A stretch of 5,383 bases of DNA from an uncultured Candidatus Saccharibacteria bacterium (GCA_903891235.1 CAITDW010000044.1:1-5383); one strand, 5' to 3'. Numbered from the stretch's first letter, positions 1 to 5,375 are shown. Numbers and translations: made by a program. The notes: generated by a model not told the origin, from the letters alone.

Positions 1-299
1 CAGAACGTCGTGAGACAGTTCGGTTTATATCCGCTGTGGACGCTAGGAAATTTGAGAGGATTTGTCCCTAGTACGAGAGGACCGGGATGAACGCACCTCT
101 GGTGTACCAATTGTTCTACCAAGGGCATTGTTGGGTAGCTATGTGCGGACCAGATAAGTGCTGAAAGCATATTAAGCACGAAACTGACCTCAAGATTAGA
201 TTTCCCTATGAGGACACTGAAAGACGATCAGTTTGATAGGCGCAAGGTGTAAGCACGGTAACGTGTGTAGCCGAAGCGTACTAACAGTCCCATTGACTT
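1..299 (+). rRNA. 23S ribosomal RNA, 3' end (partial)
   Basis: This is the last ~300 nt of 23S rRNA (domain VI and the end of domain V); the 5' part lies outside the window. The sarcin-ricin loop core AGTACGAGAGGACC is at 70-83; elongation factors dock here, which fits the IF-2 gene downstream only in a general sense. Other near-universal blocks are GAACGTCGTGAGACAGTTCGG near the left edge and GATAAGTGCTGAAAGCAT at about 153-170. Helix 98 is short compared with E. coli. The exact 3' end is uncertain: the mature end normally pairs with the unseen 5' end of 23S, and homology fades at about 295-300. Confidence 0.97.
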
Positions 300-306
300 T
301 TTATGT

Positions 307-347
307 ACCTATATCTTGTAAAACTCCGGTTTTATACAGATATAGGT
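307..347 (+). other. Spacer hairpin just after 23S rRNA
   Basis: The arm ACCTATATCT (307-316) pairs perfectly with AGATATAGGT (338-347). The stem continues imperfectly through GTA/TAC and AAA/TTT toward a small loop near 325-328, with single-base bulges. It sits 7-8 nt past the end of 23S homology and is not followed by a U-tract, so it is more likely a pre-rRNA processing structure than a terminator. The processing role is inferred. The rest of the 23S-5S spacer (300-440) contains no tRNA. Confidence 0.6.
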
Positions 348-415
348 TTGCATTGACTAGTTTTTGGTGCATAATAAGCACTCGTTTGATCATTTTTATA
401 TAGACATCGACTATC

Positions 416-435
416 GATGAGAAATTCTTCTCATC
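416..435 (+). other. Hairpin immediately upstream of 5S rRNA
   Basis: GATGAGAA (416-423) and TTCTCATC (428-435) form a perfect 8-bp stem with a 4-nt ATTC loop, ending 5 nt before the 5S acceptor-like stem. The position suggests a nuclease processing signal for 5S maturation. That role is inferred from location only. Confidence 0.5.
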
Positions 436-440
436 CTTAG

Positions 441-553
441 TCGGTGCCCATGGCGCAAGGGAAACACCTGTTACCATTCCGAACACAGCAGTTAAGCCTT
501 GTAGCGGTTACAATACTTAGGGGTTCACCCTTGGGAAAATAGCACGGTGCCGA
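441..553 (+). rRNA. 5S ribosomal RNA
   Basis: The terminal helix I is visible: TCGGTGCC (441-448) pairs with GGTGCCGA (546-553), including two G-U wobbles, giving a molecule of about 113 nt. The conserved core CCGAACACAGCAGTTAAGCC is at 479-498 (the usual pattern is CCGAAC.C.GAAGTTAAGC), and GGGAAAATAGC near 533-543 corresponds to the usual GGGAGAGTAGG in the helix IV/loop E region. 5S forms the central protuberance of the large subunit with L5 and L18. It follows 23S in the normal 23S-5S order and is closed by a terminator 8 nt later. The ends could shift by a base or two. Confidence 0.94.
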
Positions 554-561
554 ATTATGTG

Positions 562-596
562 AAGCCCCTCCGAATAGGAGGGGCTTTATCTTTTTT
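562..596 (+). terminator. rRNA operon intrinsic terminator
   Basis: A 10-bp GC-rich stem AAGCCCCTCC (562-571) / GGAGGGGCTT (577-586) with a 5-nt loop is followed by TATCTTTTTT. It is a textbook Rho-independent terminator directly after 5S, so this is the end of the rRNA operon and the KGG gene is transcribed separately. Confidence 0.93.
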
Positions 597-626
597 AGGA
601 TATAATACTATTAATACATAACTAAT

Positions 627-655
627 TTGACAATAAAACATAGGCGTGTTATTAT
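627..655 (+). promoter_or_regulatory. Sigma70-type promoter of the KGG gene
   Basis: The -35 box TTGACA (627-632) is a perfect match. A 17-nt spacer leads to the -10 box TATTAT (650-655), 5/6 of consensus. TG at 647-648 also makes it an extended -10. The 600-626 stretch is very AT-rich and could act as an UP element. The predicted transcription start is near 661-663, leaving a leader of about 84 nt. The design suggests strong, housekeeping-sigma expression. Confidence 0.85.
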
Positions 656-663
656 ATGTTTAG

Positions 664-715
664 TTCGTTTGGGAAAATGTGGGTTCCATTTTATGGAACT
701 TTTTTCTTAAACGAA
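664..715 (+). promoter_or_regulatory. Long 5'-leader stem-loop with terminator-like core
   Basis: Three stacked helices form one imperfect hairpin. TTCGTTT (664-670) pairs with AAACGAA (709-715). GGGAAAA (671-677) pairs with TTTTCTT (702-708), including two G-U pairs. GG plus GTTCCAT (681-689) pairs with ATGGAACTT (693-701), closing on a UUU loop. That is about 23 pairs, with a UGU bulge at 678-680. The inner hairpin 683-699 followed by six T (700-705) looks like an intrinsic terminator on its own, while the outer pairing would bury the U-tract. It starts 1-3 nt after the predicted transcript start and ends 16 nt before the ribosome binding site. It may be a 5' stabilising hairpin or an attenuator; the sequence alone cannot decide. 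Confidence 0.7.
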
Positions 716-745
716 AAAAGCTAATATAATAGGGAGGTTTCAACA

Positions 746-943
746 ATGGCTGGAACTAAAGTAGGCGGCATCGCAGCTGCTAAAACTAACAAAGCAAAAT
801 ATGGTTCTGATTTTTATTCTAAAATTGGTTCTATAGGTGGTAAAAAAGGTCACACTGGTGGCTTTGCTGCTAACCGAGAACTAGCAAGAATTGCTGGTGC
901 TAAAGGTGGTCGGATTTCTCGACGCACCAAAAAAACTGTCTAA
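746..943 (+). CDS. KGG-repeat small basic protein (stress-type repeat family)
   Basis: A 65-residue, Gly/Lys/Arg-rich protein with two copies of the KGG-type motif of the con-10/GsiB-like 'stress-induced bacterial acidophilic repeat' family. The copies are KIGSIGGKKG (residues 26-35) and RIAGAKGGRIS (48-58), joined by HTGGFAAN (36-43). There is no signal peptide, membrane segment or catalytic motif. The tail RRTKKTV is strongly basic, so nucleic-acid contact is possible but unproven. The start is well set: AGGGAGG at 731-737 lies 8 nt before the ATG. Translation ends in tandem stops TAATAA (941-946). It is monocistronic, with its own promoter and terminator, beside the rRNA operon. Similar proteins are, to my knowledge, common in Saccharibacteria. 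The molecular function is unknown; family members elsewhere are linked to stress tolerance. Confidence 0.88.
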   Translation: MAGTKVGGIAAAKTNKAKYGSDFYSKIGSIGGKKGHTGGFAANRELARIAGAKGGRISRRTKKTV

Positions 944-954
944 TAAATAGTTTT

Positions 955-1455
955 TTAAAAAAAAGTTACCTGAGATAAATTTTCAGGTAACTTTTTATTT
1001 TCCGATTCAATTTTTCGGTAGGGACGACAAAATTTAGCTGAAGTAACTCGCCATTTTGTGTGACAGTTGTGACAGTTGTATATATCTTTAGTGATTTGTA
1101 GAGTTCTAATACCACAGTTTGGACAAGTACTTCTTAGATGTAGCCAGTTTCTGTATGTGTCTAAGCAATTTTGGATGTGATCATCATCAATATTTATATC
1201 ATATCTGGTACTTATTTCTTTAGCCTTATCCCAGGCTAACACCTCCATATTTAATAAGTCTAAATCACTATTATAACTTTTATGATTTAAAATAGCATGA
1301 GACAGCTCATGTAGCATAGTCCATTGATCGCGAATTTTATTTTTTGTTTGCCTGTAAATTATTGCCTTTTTTCTTGGTGACCAATAAAATTCATTACCTT
1401 CAATTAGCTGAATATTGGGAAATTCTAACTGAATTATGTTTATTAGATCTTTCAT
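955..1455 (-). CDS. ImmA/IrrE-like zinc metallopeptidase with C-terminal zinc ribbon
   Basis: A 166-aa predicted cytoplasmic protein. The catalytic zincin motif HELSH spans residues 49-53 (H49, E50, H53), and a downstream Glu in NMEVLAW (E71) is the likely third zinc ligand, an arrangement typical of ImmA/IrrE (COG2856-like) peptidases. A helical stretch (about 72-110) leads to a zinc ribbon with CPNC (111-114) and CHNC (128-131), then a basic segment with FCRPYR (142-147). ImmA-type enzymes cleave repressor or regulatory proteins, but usually sit beside an XRE-type repressor, and none is present here. SprT-like peptidases also combine HExxH with a zinc ribbon, but the third ligand fits ImmA/IrrE better. 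The start overlaps the ROK stop as ATGA (1455-1452) and no Shine-Dalgarno sequence is visible, so expression probably relies on translational coupling. The last codons lie in a terminator hairpin. Substrate unknown. Confidence 0.8.
   Translation of the reverse strand: MKDLINIIQLEFPNIQLIEGNEFYWSPRKKAIIYRQTKNKIRDQWTMLHELSHAILNHKSYNSDLDLLNMEVLAWDKAKEISTRYDINIDDDHIQNCLDTYRNWLHLRSTCPNCGIRTLQITKDIYNCHNCHTKWRVTSAKFCRPYRKIESENKKLPENLSQVTFF
957..1000. terminator. Bidirectional terminator between convergent genes
   Basis: AAAAAGTTACCTGA (960-973) pairs perfectly with TCAGGTAACTTTTT (983-996) around a 9-nt loop, a 14-bp stem with a GTTACCTGA core. On the plus strand the core is followed by TTTTTATTTT, ending the KGG transcript. 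On the minus strand it is followed by eight U (964-957). The whole hairpin lies inside the 3' coding end of the minus-strand metallopeptidase gene, whose TAA stop (957-955) uses the last U of the tract. Plus-strand use is well supported. Minus-strand use is uncertain, because translating ribosomes would cover the stem. Confidence 0.85.
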
Positions 1456-2264
1456 TTTAGGTTATCTTTAATTAGCTCTAAACATCCATAAATTACAGAA
1501 TTATCTGGATCATGGGCTTTTTTTAATATGGGTATTTTAATCATAGGATTATCGTAACGATGTAATGCCTCCTTAAGAGGATCTTCGAAGTTATTGAAAT
1601 AATGACTGACTGATCCTCCAAAAATTATCACATCAGGCTGAAAAATTGCTATAACATCTAAAAGTCCTTGGGATATATTTTCGGCAATAACTTTCCAACT
1701 ATGTCTATCCTTGATATCTTTTGCTTCCTTGCCAAATTCTTTTTTGATAGCTTTTCCTGAGGCGAATGATTCCCAGGTTACCATTTTTCTATTATGTAAT
1801 ATTTCCATTTGACCTGGTTCACTATTAGCTAGATTTTGCTCAATCCTATCATTAATAATTAATCCAGCTCCGATTCCAGTAGATATAGTTAGATAAAGCA
1901 CTTTCTCTTTCTTGGTTTTTAGTTGTCTAGCTTCATAAAGGCCACCAAGGCTTACGTCGTGTTCAATAAGGACGCCACATTGAACAATCTCTTCTATATC
2001 TTCTCTTATTGGAATATTTTTCCAGTCTAGATTACCAAAAGCAATGGCTTTTTTTTTGTCTTTATCGATTAGACCCGGAATTGCTACGGCACATAATTCT
2101 ATTTTTTGATCATTAATTTGAGATATACAAAGCTTTAAATCATTTAAAAAGTTTTGATATAAATGAGCAGTCAGTATTTTTTGTCTGAAAAGTATATTAC
2201 CCCTTAAATCAAAAAGAATCATTAAAGTTTTTGTACCTCCAATATCTATTCCCAAGTATGCCAT
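1452..2264 (-). CDS. ROK-family sugar-kinase-like protein lacking the zinc motif
   Basis: A 270-aa protein of the ROK (repressor/ORF/kinase) branch of the actin-like ATPase fold; ROK kinases phosphorylate hexoses such as glucose or N-acetyl sugars at ATP's expense. Visible motifs are phosphate-1 loop GIDIGGTK (residues 5-12), AIPGLID (61-67), putative catalytic Asp D103 in EHD (family usual ND), phosphate-2 loop STGIGAG (128-134), and adenosine motif DVIIFGGS (211-218). There is no N-terminal HTH, so it is not a NagC/XylR-type repressor. Oddly, the family's E-x-G-H segment reads EPGQ (149-152), so the zinc/sugar-contact His is Gln, and the following CxCGxxGC zinc knuckle is absent. At 270 aa it is shorter than the usual ~300. 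The ATG at 2264-2262 suits the family N-terminus, but no Shine-Dalgarno precedes it. It is first of two genes, coupled to the metallopeptidase. Substrate unknown. Confidence 0.85.
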   Translation of the reverse strand: MAYLGIDIGGTKTLMILFDLRGNILFRQKILTAHLYQNFLNDLKLCISQINDQKIELCAVAIPGLIDKDKKKAIAFGNLDWKNIPIREDIEEIVQCGVLIEHDVSLGGLYEARQLKTKKEKVLYLTISTGIGAGLIINDRIEQNLANSEPGQMEILHNRKMVTWESFASGKAIKKEFGKEAKDIKDRHSWKVIAENISQGLLDVIAIFQPDVIIFGGSVSHYFNNFEDPLKEALHRYDNPMIKIPILKKAHDPDNSVIYGCLELIKDNLK

Positions 2265-2308
2265 TAACTAAAATATTAACATATTCTAAGTTTAATTTGG
2301 TGATTTAA

Positions 2309-2336
2309 GATATAGCTTTTTTGACCAATCTGTAAA
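2309..2336 (-). promoter_or_regulatory. Candidate promoter of the ROK-metallopeptidase unit
   Basis: On the minus strand a -35-like TTTACA (2336-2331, 5/6) is followed after 16 nt by TATATC (2314-2309, 4/6), predicting a start near 2302 and a leader of about 38 nt. It overlaps the rpsA promoter on the opposite strand, so the two would compete for polymerase. The -10 match is weak. Another -10-like TAGAAT (2288-2283) lacks a good -35. Confidence 0.35.
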
Positions 2337-2349
2337 AAAAAGATATAAT
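2321..2349 (+). promoter_or_regulatory. Sigma70-type promoter of rpsA-infB
   Basis: TTGACC (2321-2326, 5/6) and a perfect TATAAT (2344-2349) are separated by the ideal 17 nt. The spacer contains an A8 run (2334-2341). The predicted start is near 2356, giving a leader of about 90 nt. This is the strongest promoter match for the rpsA-infB unit; no other promoter is evident before infB. Confidence 0.88.
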
Positions 2350-2355
2350 GTATTT

Positions 2356-2447
2356 AATCTACTTGGAAAATTAATAACTAAGGATTCAAAAACTTAGTAC
2401 TGATGGTTCCAATTGGAAAATATATTTATAAAGGAGGCATGTAAAAC
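2356..2447 (+). promoter_or_regulatory. Structured rpsA 5' leader
   Basis: The untranslated leader holds a 6-bp hairpin ACTAAG (2377-2382) / CTTAGT (2393-2398). Next is the perfect 12-nt palindrome TTCCAATTGGAA (2407-2418). The 9-mer TTGGAAAAT occurs twice, at 2363-2371 and 2413-2421. TTCCAA (2407-2412) can pair with the first copy (6 bp, enclosing the hairpin), or TTCC can fold back locally on the second copy (4 bp), so two exclusive folds are possible. S1 represses its own translation in E. coli; a comparable role here is only inferred. The ribosome binding site AAGGAGG (2431-2437) lies 10 nt before the ATG. Confidence 0.45.
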
Positions 2448-3515
2448 ATGTCAAAAGTTAACTTAACTATGGACGAATTACTTGCGAGTAATGACGTTCA
2501 GCAATTAAAGGTAGGTGATGTTACAGAGGGATTTGTAATATCTGTCAAAAAACATGAAATCTGGGTTGATCTCGGAGCCAATGGAATCGGTGTTGTTATG
2601 CGCCGTGAAATCGGTTATGGTCAAACAATATCTATTGGCGAGAAGATCACTGTAAGTGTCGTTGATCCAGAAATAGAAGAAGGACACATGCTCCTCAGTA
2701 TGAGAAGAGTTGTTAAAGATAGAGGCTGGGATGAACTTCAAAGATTAAATTTAGCCAAGGAAGTCACTGAAATTATGCCTTATGACGCTAATAGAGGCGG
2801 TCTGCTAGCTGAATTGGAAGGAATAAGAGGTTTCTTGCCTGTTTCTCAATTAGCTGCTGGACACTATCCTAGGGTCTCAGGTCCAGATAAAGATGAAATT
2901 TTACAGAAACTAAATAGTTTAATCAATAAGCCAGTTAAAGTAACGGTTTTGGATGTATCACGCAAAGACAATAAACTAATTTTTTCAGAAAAAGAAGCTG
3001 TAAGAGATGATCTTAAGGCCAGATTCACAAAACTTACAGTTGGAGAAATCATTAACGGTATTGTGACTGGTGTAACTGATTTTGGAGCATTCGTGAATGC
3101 TGATGGTATTGAAGGACTAATTCATATTTCAGAAATATCATGGGAGCATGTTGAAAATCCAAGAGATTATTTAAAAGTCGGAGAACCAGTAAAGGCAAAA
3201 ATTATTGCCATTGATAAGGACGACAGATTAAGCCTAAGTATTAAGCAGCTTGAAGAAGACCCGTGGATTGAACAAGTTAAAGCTTTCAAAAAGGGAAGTA
3301 TTGTCGAAGGCAAAATAACCAGAATTACTCCATTTGGAGCATTCGTGCAACTAAGTCCTGTAGTAGAAGCTTTAGTTCATGTATCAGAAATGAGTAATGA
3401 TGAAAGTGTTGATCCAGAAAAGATTTTCCAACTTAACGAAAAGAAGAATTTCAAAGTTATAGATGTAGATACTGAATCTAGAAAAATTGCACTCAGTCTA
3501 AAGGATGCAAAATAA
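2448..3515 (+). CDS. rpsA: 30S ribosomal protein S1, four-domain form
   Basis: A 355-aa protein with four S1 (OB-fold) RNA-binding repeats: about residues 20-87, 103-183, 196-266 and 281-352. Repeats 3 and 4 carry the clearest signature, with TDFGAFV (210-216) and TPFGAFV (294-300) followed by GLIHISE and ALVHVSE. Repeat 2 is the divergent one (GGLLAELEGIRGFLPVSQL, 117-135), typical of repeat 2 or 3 in S1 homologues. S1 binds mRNA at the platform of the small subunit and aids initiation on structured or weak-SD messages. E. coli S1 has six repeats and 557 aa; four repeats is usual in Gram-positives and reduced genomes. The start is fixed by AAGGAGG 10 nt upstream, and it ends in tandem TAATAA (3513-3518). 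There are no KH domains, so this is not NusA. It is followed by infB after 60 nt, probably in one transcript. Confidence 0.95.
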   Translation: MSKVNLTMDELLASNDVQQLKVGDVTEGFVISVKKHEIWVDLGANGIGVVMRREIGYGQTISIGEKITVSVVDPEIEEGHMLLSMRRVVKDRGWDELQRLNLAKEVTEIMPYDANRGGLLAELEGIRGFLPVSQLAAGHYPRVSGPDKDEILQKLNSLINKPVKVTVLDVSRKDNKLIFSEKEAVRDDLKARFTKLTVGEIINGIVTGVTDFGAFVNADGIEGLIHISEISWEHVENPRDYLKVGEPVKAKIIAIDKDDRLSLSIKQLEEDPWIEQVKAFKKGSIVEGKITRITPFGAFVQLSPVVEALVHVSEMSNDESVDPEKIFQLNEKKNFKVIDVDTESRKIALSLKDAK

Positions 3516-3521
3516 TAAAAA

Positions 3522-3557
3522 TGTAAGCTAGAGAACAAGATGCAATAAGATCTTACA
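3522..3557 (+). other. rpsA-infB intercistronic hairpin
   Basis: TGTAAG (3522-3527) pairs with CTTACA (3552-3557), ending two nt before the infB Shine-Dalgarno AAAGGAG (3560-3566). An alternative stem AAGAT (3537-3541) / ATCTT (3550-3554) uses part of the same 3' arm. There is no U-tract, so it is not a terminator. It could modulate infB translation or be a processing site; the evidence is structural only. Confidence 0.35.
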
Positions 3558-3575
3558 AGAAAGGAGTGCTGGCGA

Positions 3576-5342
3576 ATGGCAAAAACCATAGAAATCAAGG
3601 ATAACATTACTGTCGGCGCTCTTGCTGAAGAGCTATCAATACCTGTTACAAGGTTGATTGGTCAATTAATGAAGAGTGGCATCATTGCTACTGTTAATGA
3701 ACGTCTAGACTTTGATACTGCAGAGATTATTCTTGCAGAAATGGACATAGAAGGCATTATTCTTAAGAAAAAACTAATCTCTGAAGATAATGACATTAAG
3801 ATAGTTAAGAAAACTATCAATACTGAAGGTCCTATAAGACCCCCTGTAGTAGCCGTAATGGGTCACGTTGATCATGGTAAAACTAGTCTTCTTGATGCAA
3901 TCAGAGACGCAAAAGTGGCCAAAATGGAAGCAGGTGGCATAACACAACATATTTCTGCATACCAAGTCGAACACAATAAAAGGCTAATTACTTTACTTGA
4001 TACTCCTGGTCACGAAGCTTTCGCTGCAATTAGAGCTCATGGCGCTGAATTAACCGATCTAGTAATTATTGTAGTTGCTGCAGATGATGGAGTTAAGCCT
4101 CAAACTGTTGAAGCAATTAGATTTGCTAAACAAGCTGGTTCAAAAATGATAATAGCCATCAATAAAGTTGATAAAGAAGATGCTGATATAAGTAGAGTGA
4201 AGCAACAATTAGCCGAACATAATGTTTTAGTAGAAGGATGGGGAGGAGACATCACTACAGTTGAAGTGTCTGCTAAGACTAAGCAAGGCATAGATAATTT
4301 ACTGGACATGATTTTACTAACTGCTGATCTAGAAGAGTTGAAGGCACCTATAGATAAGCCTGCAGAAGGTCTCATTATAGAATCACATTTAGAAAAAGGA
4401 CGTGGCCCAGTGGCTCATGCTTTAGTTACCAGAGGCATATTAAAAAATAATGATGTTCTTGTTGCTGGATCCACATATGCTAAAATTAGAAGCTTAGATT
4501 CACCTGACAATCAATCAATCAAACAAGCCAGTCCATCTACTCCAGTTATTATTACCGGCTTTAAAGATTTACCGCAATTTGGTGATTCATTTATTGCCGT
4601 TAAAGATGAAAAAGTTGCTAGAATTTTATCATCTAACGAAGGATTAAATCGAAAAACTAATACTCTTCAAAACAATATGAATAGCTCAGAGTTAATTAGT
4701 ATTATTAATAGATCAAATAACTTGCAAGAATTACCAATAATTATTAAAGCAGATGTTCAGGGATCATTAACGTCTGTTATTGATAGCCTCAAAACCCTTG
4801 AGACTGATGAAGTTGCATTCAAGATTGTAAGCACTGGTATTGGTGCCGTGAAGGAAAGCGATATTCATACTGCCCATACCGCAAACGGTATAATCTATGG
4901 ATTTAACGTTGAAATGCCTAATAATATAAGTAGAATTGCTAATAGAGATAAAGTTCAGGTCAAGCTATATAAAATTATCTATGAACTTATCGATGACGCC
5001 AAGGATATGCTTAGCAAAATGCTCATACCTGAAACTGTCGAAAAAGAAAATGGAGTCTTAGAGGTAAAGGGTGTATTTATTTCAGGAAAAACAGAAATTA
5101 TTGCTGGGGGTGAAGTAAAAAGCGGTAAGTTAACAGCTCCTTCTTTGGCTCAAATAATAAGAAATAAAGAAATGATAGCTGAAGTTAATATAACGAATTT
5201 AAAGAAAGGTCCTCAAGATACAAAAGAAGTATTTGAGGGAGAAATGTGTGGCTTAAATATTGAAACCAAGAGTAAGGTTCAGCTGGAAATTGGCGATGAA
5301 ATTAGATTTATATCAAGAGAAACAATTACAAGAAAACTCTAG
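3576..5342 (+). CDS. infB: Translation initiation factor IF-2
   Basis: A 588-aa translational GTPase that delivers fMet-tRNA to the 30S subunit and drives subunit joining. Residues 1-60 form a single IF2_N-type domain, followed by a ~25-residue linker; the long N-terminal extension of E. coli IF-2 (890 aa) is absent. The G domain is intact: G1 GHVDHGKT (96-103), switch I GGITQHI (120-126), G3 DTPGHE (142-147), G4 NKVD (196-199), G5 SAK (232-234). Domain II (~262-345) includes GRGPVAHALVTRG. Domain III (~386-475) includes IIKADVQGS. Domain IV (C2, ~490-580) binds fMet and differs from consensus: IAGG (509-512) instead of IAGC, LKKG (542-545) instead of LKRF, and GEMCG (555-559) instead of GYECG. 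AAAGGAG lies 9 nt before the ATG. It follows rpsA, where many bacteria have nusA. The stop is TAG, with no terminator before the window ends. Confidence 0.97.
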   Translation: MAKTIEIKDNITVGALAEELSIPVTRLIGQLMKSGIIATVNERLDFDTAEIILAEMDIEGIILKKKLISEDNDIKIVKKTINTEGPIRPPVVAVMGHVDHGKTSLLDAIRDAKVAKMEAGGITQHISAYQVEHNKRLITLLDTPGHEAFAAIRAHGAELTDLVIIVVAADDGVKPQTVEAIRFAKQAGSKMIIAINKVDKEDADISRVKQQLAEHNVLVEGWGGDITTVEVSAKTKQGIDNLLDMILLTADLEELKAPIDKPAEGLIIESHLEKGRGPVAHALVTRGILKNNDVLVAGSTYAKIRSLDSPDNQSIKQASPSTPVIITGFKDLPQFGDSFIAVKDEKVARILSSNEGLNRKTNTLQNNMNSSELISIINRSNNLQELPIIIKADVQGSLTSVIDSLKTLETDEVAFKIVSTGIGAVKESDIHTAHTANGIIYGFNVEMPNNISRIANRDKVQVKLYKIIYELIDDAKDMLSKMLIPETVEKENGVLEVKGVFISGKTEIIAGGEVKSGKLTAPSLAQIIRNKEMIAEVNITNLKKGPQDTKEVFEGEMCGLNIETKSKVQLEIGDEIRFISRETITRKL

Positions 5343-5354
5343 CTTAATAAATAG

Positions 5355-5375
5355 TGATATAATATATTGATGATG
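5355..5375 (+). promoter_or_regulatory. Extended -10 promoter candidate after infB
   Basis: TGA plus TATAAT (5355-5363) is a full extended -10 box; no convincing -35 lies 17 nt upstream. The predicted start is near 5370, which coincides with a tandem ATGATG (5370-5375) that has no Shine-Dalgarno. It may drive the next gene, possibly as a leaderless or nearly leaderless message, but only 14 nt of that frame are visible. A chance AT-rich match is quite possible. Confidence 0.35.

Noticed and set aside
300..440. tRNA gene in the 23S-5S spacer
   Set aside because: There is no cloverleaf and no GTTCRANNC T-arm; only two simple hairpins are present.
301..486. 61-codon minus-strand open frame across the 23S-5S spacer and 5S rRNA
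   Set aside because: It overlaps structured rRNA on the other strand and has no recognisable protein features.
601..606. TATAAT as a promoter right after the rRNA terminator
   Set aside because: There is no -35 box at the right distance (the position falls in the G-rich terminator arm); the 627-655 promoter is far better. The AT-richness may serve as an UP element.
725..730. Second TATAAT just upstream of the KGG ribosome binding site
   Set aside because: Transcription would start around 737 and lose the Shine-Dalgarno, and no acceptable -35 is present.
1452..1455. UGA recoding (Gracilibacteria/Absconditabacteria code)
   Set aside because: TGA ends the ROK gene exactly at the ATGA overlap, and no in-frame TGA interrupts infB, rpsA or the other genes.
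2439..2444. Minimal start-stop ATGTAA in frame just before the rpsA start
   Set aside because: It lies only 1 nt after the AAGGAGG, too close for initiation; the ATG at 2448 has normal spacing.
2448..3515. NusA as identity for the gene before infB
   Set aside because: There are four S1 repeats and no NusA N-terminal or KH domains.
2505..4375. Several minus-strand open frames of 62-91 codons inside rpsA and infB
   Set aside because: They are antisense to strongly conserved coding sequence, show no motifs, and have low-complexity Ser/Leu/Phe-rich translations typical of shadows.
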